This document shows, one piece after another, positions 23,707-33,687 of a stretch of DNA of 51,821 bases. This DNA comes from Paracoccaceae bacterium (lineage in GTDB: Bacteria > Pseudomonadota > Alphaproteobacteria > Rhodobacterales > Rhodobacteraceae). The position numbers were made by a program, and so were the translations under genes. How positions within the stretch are numbered: position 1 is the stretch's first letter; each line of letters opens with the position of its first letter. The stretch lies in NCBI GenBank assembly GCA_003332035.1, contig QOQI01000005.1:1-51821 (forward strand), given 5' to 3'. The notes under the pieces were generated by a model. It was not told where the DNA came from. It did not search any database and saw only the letters and a program-made list of their open reading frames with translations.

Positions 23707-24828
23707 TTAAAACTCATTATCATCCTGTCCTAACTTAGGAGATGGCCCCCGCATATTTAACTTTGCATCAGAAAATTTAAATGGTGAAGCTACTCCCTGA
23801 ATATTACCAAAATTTAATTGCATTTCTCGAAAAATGACTTGCGGGTCTTTGAAAACTTCTTCCATTGTGTTTATTGGGCCAGCTGGAACGTTTTTATCTT
23901 CACAAAGTTTCAAAAGCTCATCCTTTTGAAACAGTTTTATAGCATCCGATAACATCGCCGTGAGCTGGTCACGATTCACTACTCTTTGTTTGTTAGTCAA
24001 AAAAAGAGGATCTTGGCTCAGATCTTCTAGTTTTAATATACTACATAAACGGGAAAACTGAGCGTCATTTCCAACTGCGATTATTAAGTAACCATTTGCA
24101 CATTCAAATACTTGATATGGACAAAGATTAGGATGAATATTACCCACCCTTTCTGGTGAAACACCAGTGCTCATAAAATTCATTGCTTGATTTACCATTA
24201 CCGAAACTGCGCAATCGAGTAGAGCCATATCAATGTGTTGACCTTGCCCTGTATCATTTCGCATATGTATTGCTGATAGTATTGCTGTGGTTGCGTATAA
24301 ACCGGTAAATAAATCAGTAACCGCCACACCCGCCCTTTGGGGCATTTCTCCAGATTCACCCGTTATTGACATGAAACCACTCATTCCTTGAATGATGTAG
24401 TCATATCCAGCTCGATGCGAATATGGACCAGTTTGTCCAAATCCAGTTATAGAGCAATAAATTATAGCTGGATTTATTGACTTTACACTTTCATAGTCGA
24501 ACCCATATTTTTTCAAACCACCAACTTTAAAGTTTTCAATCAGGATATCAGAAGACTCTATTAAGTTTTTAAGACGCCGTTGATCATCAGGCTTTGATAA
24601 ATCAATAGTTATACTTGCTTTCCCGCGATTGCACGAATGGAAATAAGCAGCAGAGCTTTCTCCATCTCTATCAATAAAAGGTGGCCCCCAGCCTCTAGTA
24701 TCGTCGCCATTTGGAGCTTCAACCTTAATAACTTCAGCGCCTAAATCAGAAAGGGTTTGCCCTGCAAAGGGCCCTGCTAGAATACGAGCTAACTCTACTA
24801 CACGAAGACCTGCTAAGGGAGCCTTCAT
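23707..24828 (-). CDS. CoA transferase family III (CaiB/BaiF)
   Basis: Cytoplasmic enzyme of 373 residues. Family marks are GLRVVELARILAGPFAGQTL at the N-terminus with VIKVEAPNGDDTRGW, the nucleophile aspartate likely in DLFTGLYATTAILSA or in the GYDYIIQGMSG region, and NIHPNLCPYQVFECANGYLI in the small domain. Family III enzymes move CoA between carboxylic acids such as formyl/oxalyl, carnitine or succinyl/itaconyl-type substrates; the substrate here cannot be read. It starts in overlap with the dsbA-like stop (ATGA). It is not functionally linked to its upstream neighbours in any way I can see. Confidence 0.85.
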   Translation of the reverse strand: MKAPLAGLRVVELARILAGPFAGQTLSDLGAEVIKVEAPNGDDTRGWGPPFIDRDGESSAAYFHSCNRGKASITIDLSKPDDQRRLKNLIESSDILIENFKVGGLKKYGFDYESVKSINPAIIYCSITGFGQTGPYSHRAGYDYIIQGMSGFMSITGESGEMPQRAGVAVTDLFTGLYATTAILSAIHMRNDTGQGQHIDMALLDCAVSVMVNQAMNFMSTGVSPERVGNIHPNLCPYQVFECANGYLIIAVGNDAQFSRLCSILKLEDLSQDPLFLTNKQRVVNRDQLTAMLSDAIKLFQKDELLKLCEDKNVPAGPINTMEEVFKDPQVIFREMQLNFGNIQGVASPFKFSDAKLNMRGPSPKLGQDDNEF

Positions 24829-25487
24829 GATTTATCTAAAATCTCATCCAAAATTTCGGTTAACTTTTCATAACTTTGATTGGAATACTTTTCACCATTT
24901 ATGACCAAAGTTGGTGTAGATTTAATCTCATCACTTTTTGCATTTTCACTATACCATTCAACCAAGGCTCGCAATTTTACCCCATCCTGAAGACACGAAT
25001 TTAATTGCGCTTCATTTAATCCTGCCAAAAGACCAATTTTTCTAAGCTTTGTTACAATAGCTATATCACTTTCAGCACGAGCCCAGTCTGATTGTTTTCG
25101 ATAAATTTGATCTGTCATTCCAAAAAATCTGTCAGGCCCGGCACACCTTGCTATCATTGACGCCCACATACCGTATTTATCAAAATAAACTTCTCGGTAA
25201 ACAAACTTAACAAGACCCTTGTCAATATAATTAATTTTTAGCTTAGGATAAACTTCTTCGTGAAATTTAGCGCAATGGGGGCAAGTAAAGGATGCGTATT
25301 CAACCATCTCAATAGGAGCATTGCCGTCGCCTTGTATCATTTCCATTATGGGCTTCATATTTTCGGAAGCCTCCTCTGCATTTACAGAGTAAGGGAGATC
25401 AAATTTAGTTTGATGCTTATTTTCACTACCGAATTGTAAGAAGTAAACTAACCCAAAAAATATTAATAATAGTGACAATTTACGCAT
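24825..25487 (-). CDS. DsbA/BdbD-like periplasmic thiol-disulfide protein
   Basis: Thioredoxin-fold protein of 220 residues with an N-terminal hydrophobic anchor or signal (LSLLLIFFGLVYFLQFG), so it acts in the periplasm. The active site is CPHC in SFTCPHCAKFHEEVYPKL (about 69-86). The cis-proline loop is likely KSTPTLVINGEKY (about 191-203). It resembles the DsbA_4/BdbD group found beside dciA and smc in Rhodobacterales. AAAGG precedes the ATG. The gene lies five bases after the DciA-like gene and overlaps the CoA transferase start. Oxidase or isomerase direction is not decided by sequence. Confidence 0.88.
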   Translation of the reverse strand: MRKLSLLLIFFGLVYFLQFGSENKHQTKFDLPYSVNAEEASENMKPIMEMIQGDGNAPIEMVEYASFTCPHCAKFHEEVYPKLKINYIDKGLVKFVYREVYFDKYGMWASMIARCAGPDRFFGMTDQIYRKQSDWARAESDIAIVTKLRKIGLLAGLNEAQLNSCLQDGVKLRALVEWYSENAKSDEIKSTPTLVINGEKYSNQSYEKLTEILDEILDKS

Positions 25488-25492
25488 AACGT

Positions 25493-25999
25493 TTACCTTT
25501 CAGACGAGGAACTATTTCCTAGCTTTGTAAATACATTTATCGCCAACTCTTCAAGTGCTTGACGGAGATTTTTATCATCAATTTCATTTACAGCTTTCAC
25601 TAGGCTAGTAGAAATTTTCGTATTAGTTTTCTTTTTTTCAGAACTAACCTTCTTAGAACCTTTATTTTTGTCAATTAGCGCAATAGGAGAAGATTGGGTT
25701 ATTTTTATTTTATGAACAGCATTATAGCCGTACACCGCATTGATTTTATTTCTTATAAACTCTTTTTGCATCTCAAGAATAGGTGCATTTGGTCCAGATG
25801 TTAGAACCGTAAGCGTAGCACCTAAACCATCAGTTTTGTAACTCACTCTAGTAGGAATAGACACAGATGAAATTTCTTCTCCAACAATCTCACTCCAGTG
25901 AGTCAAAACGCGAGATTGCGCAAAACCTCTTAATTCACTCGCTTTTTGAATATTTCTTTTCAGCAAGACCGATGCTTTTTTGAATCCATGTTTCCGCAT
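25493..25999 (-). CDS. DUF721 / DciA-family protein
   Basis: Protein of 168 residues. LRGFAQSRVLTHWSEIVGEE followed by ISSVSIPTRVSYK and LTVLTSGPNAPILEMQKEFI is the DUF721 pattern. This family includes DciA, the loader of the replicative helicase in bacteria without DnaC. The C-terminal half is lysine-rich and less conserved. It diverges from mutY across 74 bases and leads the dsbA-like and CoA-transferase genes. The replication role is inferred from the family. Confidence 0.82.
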   Translation of the reverse strand: MRKHGFKKASVLLKRNIQKASELRGFAQSRVLTHWSEIVGEEISSVSIPTRVSYKTDGLGATLTVLTSGPNAPILEMQKEFIRNKINAVYGYNAVHKIKITQSSPIALIDKNKGSKKVSSEKKKTNTKISTSLVKAVNEIDDKNLRQALEELAINVFTKLGNSSSSER

Positions 26000-26073
26000 T
26001 TCTATATTATTATGTACCTCTACTGAAAGACCTACTACTTTAAGATATTAGCCTATGATCTACGGATAACCCA

Positions 26074-27129
26074 ATGCAGATTAGCATAGAAAATAAACCA
26101 GATCCAAACAAGTTGTTAGACTGGTATGATAGTAACGCTAGAGAAATGCCTTGGCGTATTGCACCTAAAAAAAGATTAGCTGGCATAAAACCGGATCCTT
26201 ACCACGTTTGGTTATCAGAAATTATGCTTCAACAAACAACGGTGGCCTCGGTTAAGCCTTACTTCGTAAAGTTCACTACAAAATGGCCCACAATACAAGA
26301 TCTAGCAAATGCCAAAGATGAAGACGTTATGGGAGCTTGGGCAGGGCTGGGATATTATGCAAGAGCTCGCAATTTATTAAAATGTGCCAGACTTATAGCC
26401 AACGAGAAAAATGGTAAATTCCCCGAAGCTAATGAGGCATTACTTAAACTGCCTGGAGTGGGGCCGTATACTGCTGCGGCAATTTCCTCAATCGCATACG
26501 ATAATCCAGAAACCGTAGTGGATGGTAATGTGGAGCGAGTGATTTCAAGGATTTTCAATGTTCATACCGAATTACCAAAAGCCAAAAAAGAACTGTCAAC
26601 TTTAGCAAAACAACTCACACCTGAATTTAGATCCGGCGATTACGCTCAAGCTATAATGGATCTAGGTGCAACTGTTTGCAAACCTAAAATACCACAGTGT
26701 GATATTTGTCCTTGGGTTAATCACTGTATCTCGAAACGGAAGGGAACCTCTAAATATTTACCCCGAAAATTGGGAAAAACAAAAAAACCAACCCGATATG
26801 GAATTGCATATTTTGTTGAAAGAGTTGATGGCGCAATACTCACTGAAGTGAGGCCCCCAAATGGTCTTTTGGGTGGAATGCTCAGCCTTCCATCTTCCGA
26901 ATGGGGAGACACTTTCCATGATGACCCACCTATAGACGGAGATTGGGAAATAAAAAATGACCTCGTAAAACATGCCTTTACACATTTTGACTTAAATTTA
27001 AAAGTCATGCATGTTACCGCTAATTTAGAACAAGTTCCTAGAAGGGGGAAATTTTTGGGCCCAGATGAATTGGACTCAAACAATCTACCAACAGTCATGA
27101 AAAAAGTCTGGAAATCAATTAAATATTGA
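26074..27129 (+). CDS. mutY: Adenine DNA glycosylase MutY
   Basis: Base excision repair enzyme removing A opposite 8-oxoG, 351 residues. The N-terminal WYDSNAREMPWR is followed by SEIMLQQTTVASV (catalytic Glu). The helix-hairpin-helix is LPGVGPYTAAAI with the catalytic Asp in ETVVDGNVERVISR. The 4Fe-4S cluster is C-x6-C-x2-C-x5-C (CKPKIPQCDICPWVNHC, about 207-223). A NUDIX-like C-terminal domain that reads 8-oxoG follows (LLGGMLSLPSSEW). It diverges from the DciA-like gene. The length is normal. Confidence 0.95.
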   Translation: MQISIENKPDPNKLLDWYDSNAREMPWRIAPKKRLAGIKPDPYHVWLSEIMLQQTTVASVKPYFVKFTTKWPTIQDLANAKDEDVMGAWAGLGYYARARNLLKCARLIANEKNGKFPEANEALLKLPGVGPYTAAAISSIAYDNPETVVDGNVERVISRIFNVHTELPKAKKELSTLAKQLTPEFRSGDYAQAIMDLGATVCKPKIPQCDICPWVNHCISKRKGTSKYLPRKLGKTKKPTRYGIAYFVERVDGAILTEVRPPNGLLGGMLSLPSSEWGDTFHDDPPIDGDWEIKNDLVKHAFTHFDLNLKVMHVTANLEQVPRRGKFLGPDELDSNNLPTVMKKVWKSIKY

Positions 27130-27252
27130 AATTCAAATTTTTGGTGCGGTATGCTGACGGCAGCTAATCGAAAATCGGCTTAACATAAACAGGAAAGGTC
27201 TTAACCTACAATCAAGTTTTTCCTTTAATTAAAAACATCAACAGTTTTGATA

Positions 27253-28347
27253 ATGTCTAACAAAAATATTTTATTATCTTTTAAATCTGCGGCACCATTT
27301 TGGTCTTCTATTCTATTTGCTATATCATTATGGGTGTCCTTCATAATGCAGGGTTGGGCAATTCTAATTGTTCCAATAATGACTTTAGTCATCTTACCGT
27401 TAATCGACCAATATGTTGGGTTGCGGATTGTAAATTTAGATCCAAATATAGAAGAATCTCAACTATACTGGTATCGACTAATAACTCTGATTTGGGCTCC
27501 AGTTCAATTTCTTACTTTATTTGGAATTTTAGCACTCACAATCTCAAGCGATATGGCCTTAATAGAAAAGATTGGTCTTTTTTGCGCTATGGGGGTGTTA
27601 ACTGGAACTATTGGAATAAATTATGCTCATGAATTGATGCATAAATCTGGTAAATTAGAGCGATGGCTGGCAGATATTTTGCTCGCAATGGTGCTTTATT
27701 CCCACTTCCGTTCAGAACATTTACTGGTTCACCATGTTCACGTAGGCACACCAAAAGACGCTGTAACGGCTAAATATAATGAAAGCTTCTATAAGTTTTT
27801 TATACGAGTTCTTATTCAATGTCCGGTGTCATCATTTAAATCTGAAATTAAAAAACTTGGACGTAAGGGCTTGCCGCCTAGTGACTTTTCTAACCCATTT
27901 TATCTTTACGCCACCATACAATTTTTTATGATTATCTTATCAGCTTTAATTGGTGGTATTTTCGGATTACTTTTATTTTTAATTCAAGCATTCATCGCAG
28001 TATTATTGCTTGAGATAGTAAATTACATTGAGCATTATGGTTTATCAAGAAAAAGTCTAAAAAACGGTAAGTATGAGTTCGTAAAACCACACCACTCTTG
28101 GAACTCAACGTTCAAGGTTTCAAATTGGGTTCTCATTAACTTACAAAGGCATTCTGATCATCATTTTAAACCCGCCAGAAGTTTCCCTTTACTCCAAAAC
28201 CTCGGAGCAACAAAGGCTCCGCAACTTCCACATAGCTATCCAGCAATGGGAATTTTAGCGTTATTTCCTAGGGCTTGGATGTCAGTTATGAACCCAAGAG
28301 TCACCCGTTGGCGAGAAATGTTCTATCCAGAAGTGACTAAGTGGTAA
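27253..28347 (+). CDS. alkB: AlkB-type alkane 1-monooxygenase (non-haem di-iron membrane hydroxylase)
   Basis: Integral membrane hydroxylase, 364 residues. The histidine boxes are HELMH (126-130), EHLLVHHVHVG (H156, H160, H161), NYIEHYGL (H261) and LQRHSDHH (H300, H303, H304), which is the AlkB pattern rather than plain fatty-acid desaturase. About six hydrophobic helices surround them. The start at the ATG (27253) is chosen over an in-frame TTG two codons earlier; no ribosome site is clear for either. Medium-chain alkanes are the usual substrates of the family; it needs rubredoxin and rubredoxin reductase, neither of which is nearby. Related enzymes oxidise other terminal methyl groups, so the substrate is open. 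Confidence 0.85.
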   Translation: MSNKNILLSFKSAAPFWSSILFAISLWVSFIMQGWAILIVPIMTLVILPLIDQYVGLRIVNLDPNIEESQLYWYRLITLIWAPVQFLTLFGILALTISSDMALIEKIGLFCAMGVLTGTIGINYAHELMHKSGKLERWLADILLAMVLYSHFRSEHLLVHHVHVGTPKDAVTAKYNESFYKFFIRVLIQCPVSSFKSEIKKLGRKGLPPSDFSNPFYLYATIQFFMIILSALIGGIFGLLLFLIQAFIAVLLLEIVNYIEHYGLSRKSLKNGKYEFVKPHHSWNSTFKVSNWVLINLQRHSDHHFKPARSFPLLQNLGATKAPQLPHSYPAMGILALFPRAWMSVMNPRVTRWREMFYPEVTKW

Positions 28348-28360
28348 TACTAAATTTAGA

Positions 28361-28386
28361 CAAAAAAAATCCGCCCAGTGGGCGGA
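28361..28386 (-). terminator. Rho-independent terminator after ccrM
   Basis: Read on the minus strand: TCCGCCC, 3-base loop, GGGCGGA (28386-28370), then eight T. It ends the leftward rnhB-ccrM unit. On the plus strand it lacks a T-tract, so alkB may rely on another signal. Confidence 0.9.
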
Positions 28387-28424
28387 CTAAAGTTTCATGC
28401 GGTTCCAAACCACAGGCTGTTAAA

Positions 28425-29609
<1,185 letters not shown>

Positions 29610-29630
29610 TTATTTATTTAATTCAATGGT

Positions 29631-30254
29631 TTAATTATTTTCTTGATACAATATGTTGTGTATCGGTTTAAAAGAATGCCTATGATGAGGTGTTATGCCT
29701 ATATTTAGAAGTGCTGATTTATGAAATTTGGTTGGATATCCGGCATTTTGAGACCAATCATAGCCTGGAAATTGTTTGTCTAAGCGTGACATAATACGAT
29801 CGCGTGTTATTTTTGCAACAATAGAAGCAGCAGCTATAGAGAGCGATTTGCTATCGCCCTTAATAATCGTTTCAAATTCACTGTCCAATCCTTCAGGGCT
29901 TTTGTTTCCATCTATTAATACAAAATCAGGGCTAATACTGAGCCCATCAATAGCTCTTTTCATGGCTAACAGGCTGGCTTGTAAAATATTAATCTCATCT
30001 ATCTCTGATACAGAAGAATGTGCCACATAAAATGTACATTTATTTTGGATTGAATGAAAAATTTTTTCCCGATTTTTTAGGCTAAGTTTCTTAGAGTCGT
30101 TTAATCCCTTTGGGATGTTTTCCGGGTCTAATATTACCGCGGCAGCAGTTACCGGTCCTGCAATACATCCTCTTCCTACTTCATCGACGCCTGCTATTGC
30201 TCTATAGCCTTTTTTGATCAATTCAGACTCAACTTCAAAATCTGGTAATGACAT
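29631..30254 (-). CDS. rnhB: Ribonuclease HII
   Basis: Removes ribonucleotides from DNA-RNA hybrids, 207 residues. The catalytic carboxylates are in AGVDEVGRGCIAGPV (D24, E25) and PDFVLIDGNKSPEG; SIAAASIVAKITRDRIM is the conserved SAAS-like region, and HHRHSFKPIHN ends the domain. The order rnhB then ccrM is the usual one in Rhodobacterales. It diverges from the LacI-family gene across about 110 bases. Confidence 0.94.
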   Translation of the reverse strand: MSLPDFEVESELIKKGYRAIAGVDEVGRGCIAGPVTAAAVILDPENIPKGLNDSKKLSLKNREKIFHSIQNKCTFYVAHSSVSEIDEINILQASLLAMKRAIDGLSISPDFVLIDGNKSPEGLDSEFETIIKGDSKSLSIAAASIVAKITRDRIMSRLDKQFPGYDWSQNAGYPTKFHKSALLNIGITPHHRHSFKPIHNILYQENN

Positions 30255-30299
30255 AAAAAATCACTCACAAAAAATCTAACTAGAGGTTTTTTTTAACAT

Positions 30300-30315
30300 A
30301 AGTTAACTCTAACTT
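30300..30315. promoter_or_regulatory. LacI-type palindrome upstream of the LacI-family gene
   Basis: AAGTTA-ACTC-TAACTT (30300-30315) has exact 6-bp arms with a 4-base spacer, the same geometry as the perfect site in front of pyk (xTGTTA-N4-TAACAx). It lies about 50 bases before the regulator's start, between it and rnhB, and is a candidate autoregulatory operator. Confidence 0.4.
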
Positions 30316-30366
30316 GTATTTTATTTAATATTTCCCCAAGAATGGTTGTTAAAGGGGATTTATGAT

Positions 30367-31389
30367 TTGAGTCGTTTCGAAAACCGAACATTAACCCTTA
30401 GAGACGTTTCTGAGGCGTCTGGTGTTTCTGAAATGACCGTAAGCCGTGTGCTTCGTGGACGTGGTGACGTTTCCCAAAATACTCGTGAAAAGGTCCTTCA
30501 AGCGGCAAAAACGCTTGGATACGTTCCCAATAAAATTGCCGGAGCGTTGGCGAGTCAGCGAGTTAATTTAGTTGCTGTTATAATTCCATCTATGTCCAAC
30601 ATGGTTTTTCCAGAGGTTTTAACTGGTATAAATTCAGTACTAGAAAATACTGAATTGCAACCTGTGGTTGGAGTTACTGACTATCTTCCAGAAAAAGAAG
30701 AAAAAGTACTCTATCAAATGCTATCATGGCGTCCTTCTGGTATTATAATTGCGGGTTTAGAGCACTCAGATACATCGAAAGCCATGTTGAAAAGTACTAA
30801 TATACCCGTTGTGGAAATAATGGATATAGATGGAGAGCCTATAGATTCAGCAGTTGGGATTTCTCACAAGCGTGCAGGCCGCCAGATGGCGCAAGCTATA
30901 TTGGAGGCTGGGTACAGAAAAATAGGGTTCTTGGGAACCAAAATGCCGTTAGATCATCGTGCCAGTAAACGCTTCGATGGTTTTACAGAAGCTTTATCAA
31001 AAGCAGATATTAAAATCTCTGACCATGAATTCTATTCAGGCGGTTCGGCTCTAGCTAAAGGAGCCCAGATGACAAAGGAAATACTCAAGCGAACGCCTGA
31101 TTTGGATTTTTTATATTATTCAAATGATATGATTGGAGCAGGCGGATTACTCTCACTTCTTGAAATCCAGAAAAGTATACCAAAGGAAATTGGTTTGGCA
31201 GGGTTTAATGGGGTCGAACTGCTGGAAGGACTCCCAATGAAGCTTGCAACTATGGATGCTTGCAGATACGAGATCGGAAAAATAGCTGCAGAAATTGTCT
31301 CTAACAGAGTTGTCGGTCAAAAAGAAGATTATGACAGAATAACTGCTCTTAAGCCCAAACTTGATTTAGGCGACACGCTTAGATCTTGA
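30367..31389 (+). CDS. LacI/GalR-family regulator, GntR/CceR-like
   Basis: Regulator of 340 residues. The N-terminal helix-turn-helix (TLRDVSEASGVSEMTVSRVL, about 10-29) and hinge helix KIAGALASQRVN are followed by a sugar-binding fold. The segments VIIPSMSNMVFPEVLTGINS, LYQMLSWRPSGIIIAG and NIPVVEIMDID resemble E. coli gluconate repressor GntR. In Rhodobacter sphaeroides the related CceR controls central carbon genes in response to 6-phosphogluconate. The start is TTG at 30367 because GGGG (30354-30357) is spaced nine bases ahead; a TTG at 30346 would place the ribosome site inside the gene. The pyk operator at 48510-48529 fits this subfamily. Target and effector are inferred. Confidence 0.82.
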   Translation: MSRFENRTLTLRDVSEASGVSEMTVSRVLRGRGDVSQNTREKVLQAAKTLGYVPNKIAGALASQRVNLVAVIIPSMSNMVFPEVLTGINSVLENTELQPVVGVTDYLPEKEEKVLYQMLSWRPSGIIIAGLEHSDTSKAMLKSTNIPVVEIMDIDGEPIDSAVGISHKRAGRQMAQAILEAGYRKIGFLGTKMPLDHRASKRFDGFTEALSKADIKISDHEFYSGGSALAKGAQMTKEILKRTPDLDFLYYSNDMIGAGGLLSLLEIQKSIPKEIGLAGFNGVELLEGLPMKLATMDACRYEIGKIAAEIVSNRVVGQKEDYDRITALKPKLDLGDTLRS

Positions 31390-31392
31390 AGG

Positions 31393-31557
31393 CTATTTAG
31401 AGAGCCTTGAAATTTCTTCTTTCAAACGTAATTTCTGTTTTTTAAGCTGCGAAATATACAAATCATCTGACGCTGGTAATTTATAAGCCTGCTCCACTTC
31501 ACTTGAAAGCCTTTCATGTTTTTGCTTGAGATTTTGGATGTGCGATATAATGCTCAA
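31393..31557 (-). CDS. DUF465 / YdcH-family small coiled-coil protein
   Basis: 54 residues: after the start, SIISHIQNLKQKHERLSSEV and DDLYISQLKKQKLRLKEEIS. This is the DUF465 pattern, one helical hairpin rich in Lys and Glu. The start is TTG at 31557 with AGGAG seven bases upstream; a longer in-frame reading would place that ribosome site inside the gene and add residues not seen in the family. It converges on the LacI gene with only three bases between the stops. Function of the family is unknown. Confidence 0.8.
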   Translation of the reverse strand: MSIISHIQNLKQKHERLSSEVEQAYKLPASDDLYISQLKKQKLRLKEEISRLSK

Positions 31558-31669
31558 TTTTATTCTCCTCTCGCTACCAATACGAAGAGTTGAGCATATT
31601 TTTATTTTCATGTCACTGAAGTTGAACCAAATTCGGCCAAATTCCGCCACTGCTTCGGAAGCTCCTTCA

Positions 31670-32416
31670 TCAAATCCAGTTTATCAAGCTTGCGCCGTTT
31701 CTGAGTACTTTATCAACTTTAAGATTATATTTTTTTGAAGGTTCGCTGTTTAGAGGATGCAAAATTATTGGTGGTGAGATTATAAACCCCCCACGTCCAT
31801 TTTTTTTTGCATGTAAAATTGTCAGTTTAGCATTCTCATTTTTACGTGAAATAACTGGAGTTATTACTAAACTACCCAAGCTATTTGGCATGTTTCTAAA
31901 AATTTCAGGTAGCCGATCAGTTCTGACTATAAAATGTACAAAACCTTTTGGCTTTGTACGCTTTGCAGCAACTTTTAACCATTCGGATATAGGGCAAGTA
32001 TCTCCAAACGATTTTTCTTTAGATAAGTTTATACCTTCGACCGAAGATTTTCTATCAAAATAAGGTGGGTTTGCTATTACATGGTCGAAACTTTTGCTTG
32101 TAATATTTGAAGATAAACTCAAGATATTACAACATTCTATTTTAAACTCTATACCATTTTCTTTTGAGTTCAAATTCCCCAAGTCAACAAAAATTTTTTG
32201 AATTTCAACACCGTATAGCTCAACATTTTTAACTCTATAACCAATGGCAAAACTAGCCGTTCCTACGCCACAACCTAGATCTAAGACTTTTTGTCCTTCA
32301 CTAACGTTTACTGATGCGGCCAATAGTATTGGGTCTATACCCGCCCTATAGCCTTTTTTTGGTTGCCATATCCGAATTCCACCTCCCAAAAAATTATCCT
32401 TGGTAAATTCAGGCAT
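31670..32416 (-). CDS. trmN6: tRNA1(Val) adenine-37 N6-methyltransferase-like protein
   Basis: SAM-dependent methyltransferase, 248 residues, of the YfiC/TrmN6 group. FLGGGIRIWQPKKGYRAGID is the conserved N-terminal motif, DLGCGVGTASFAIGYRV the SAM site, and IANPPYFDRKS the NPPY catalytic motif for N6-adenine. In E. coli the enzyme methylates A37 of tRNA-Val1. The ATG at 32416 follows the DUF2007 stop directly, so the two are in one unit; an upstream in-frame start would overlap that gene. Substrate is by family only. Confidence 0.85.
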   Translation of the reverse strand: MPEFTKDNFLGGGIRIWQPKKGYRAGIDPILLAASVNVSEGQKVLDLGCGVGTASFAIGYRVKNVELYGVEIQKIFVDLGNLNSKENGIEFKIECCNILSLSSNITSKSFDHVIANPPYFDRKSSVEGINLSKEKSFGDTCPISEWLKVAAKRTKPKGFVHFIVRTDRLPEIFRNMPNSLGSLVITPVISRKNENAKLTILHAKKNGRGGFIISPPIILHPLNSEPSKKYNLKVDKVLRNGASLINWI

Positions 32417-32417
32417 A

Positions 32418-32636
32418 TTAAATACTTTCCAAATCCAAACCAAAATCCGTTAAGAGCTGCAACGCGCGCTCATAATCGGTTGCCAATACCATCAATCGCC
32501 GTGGCAATATGCCGATTGACCCTTCTAATACACTGATGTTCACATCAAGCGCAAAAGATACTATATCATTTGAGTTAAGGATAGTTTCGGCGTATACAAA
32601 TTTCGTTATATCATTTGTGCTCAATAATTCTTTCAT
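32418..32636 (-). CDS. DUF2007 family protein
   Basis: 72 residues. VYAETILNSNDIVSFALDVN then GSIGILPRRLMVLATDYERA matches the DUF2007 ('putative signal transducing') fold, a small ferredoxin-like domain related to the PII group. It is immediately followed by trmN6 and diverges from the polyprenyl synthase gene. No function is established. Confidence 0.75.
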   Translation of the reverse strand: MKELLSTNDITKFVYAETILNSNDIVSFALDVNISVLEGSIGILPRRLMVLATDYERALQLLTDFGLDLESI

Positions 32637-32691
32637 AAGAAAACTCTATGAGCTGCCACCATATATGTCGAGAAAAGATAAGGTTTAATCG

Positions 32692-33687
32692 GTGTTGGAT
32701 AAACAAATACAACCAGATGAAAAGCTAGGCAAAATTCTTGAACCAGAAATGGTAAGCGTAAATGAAATTATTCGCAAACGAATGGCTTCAGAAAATGCGC
32801 CTAGAATACCAGAAGTAACCACCCATTTAATTGGTGCTGGTGGCAAAAGATTAAGACCAATGCTGACACTAGCTGCTGCTCGAATGTTTAATTATGTTGG
32901 CGATAAGCATTTAAAATTAGCTGCTACAGTTGAATTTATTCACACCGCAACATTGCTTCATGACGACGTTGTGGATGAAAGTATAAAGCGGCGGGGAAGA
33001 CCCACCGCAAATTTATTGTGGGATAACAAATCATCAGTTTTAGTTGGTGATTATTTATTCTCCCGCTCCTTTCAATTAATGGTAGAAATTGGTTCGTTGT
33101 CAATTTTAGATATACTATCCAGTGCTTCAGCCACTATTGCAGAGGGAGAGGTATTACAGCTTACCGTTTCAAAAAATATTAAAACAGACGAGGCTACCTA
33201 TTTAAAAGTTATTCGAGGCAAAACAGCCGCCCTATTTTCTGCAGCGACTCAAGTCGGAGGTGAGGTGGCAGGAGCAAGTGAAGACGCTTGTAAAGCACTC
33301 TACGAATATGGTGATGCGTTGGGGATAGCCTTTCAAATAATTGATGATTTATTAGACGTGGAAGGAAGCTTGCAAGATACGGGAAAAAACAGCGGCAACG
33401 ATTTCCGAGAGCGAAAGGTAACTATGCCCTTCATAAAAGCCATTAAAAACTCCTCCAAAACTGAACTAGAATTTTGGAAAAAAACAATTGAAAAAGGCGA
33501 TCAAAATCAAGATGATTGGGATACGGCTCTTATGTTTATGAGAAAATATGATGCAATAAGAGATACTCATAAAGAGGCTCAAGTTTGGGTTAATAAAGCA
33601 AAGCTTGCATTAAAAAGGTTGCCAGATTCTGAAATTCGGGCGCTTTTATCTGAACTAGCAGACTATGTATTAATAAGATCTAAATAG
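32692..33687 (+). CDS. ispB: Polyprenyl diphosphate synthase (ubiquinone side chain)
   Basis: Trans-prenyltransferase of 331 residues making the long side chain of ubiquinone, probably decaprenyl since Q10 is usual in this group. The first aspartate motif is LLHDDVVDES (DDVVD 91-95), the second IIDDLLDVEG (DDLLD 218-222); GKRLRPMLTLAAARMF is the substrate site. It starts with GTG at 32692, supported by AAGG eight bases ahead; a TTG one codon later is possible. It converges with ispE and the two stops overlap by eight bases. Chain length cannot be read from sequence. Confidence 0.88.
   Translation: MLDKQIQPDEKLGKILEPEMVSVNEIIRKRMASENAPRIPEVTTHLIGAGGKRLRPMLTLAAARMFNYVGDKHLKLAATVEFIHTATLLHDDVVDESIKRRGRPTANLLWDNKSSVLVGDYLFSRSFQLMVEIGSLSILDILSSASATIAEGEVLQLTVSKNIKTDEATYLKVIRGKTAALFSAATQVGGEVAGASEDACKALYEYGDALGIAFQIIDDLLDVEGSLQDTGKNSGNDFRERKVTMPFIKAIKNSSKTELEFWKKTIEKGDQNQDDWDTALMFMRKYDAIRDTHKEAQVWVNKAKLALKRLPDSEIRALLSELADYVLIRSK

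Noticed and set aside
29618-29634. TTAA pair as a CtrA box before ccrM
   Set aside because: The spacer is 9 bases, not the 7 of the CtrA consensus, and one TTAA is part of the rnhB stop.
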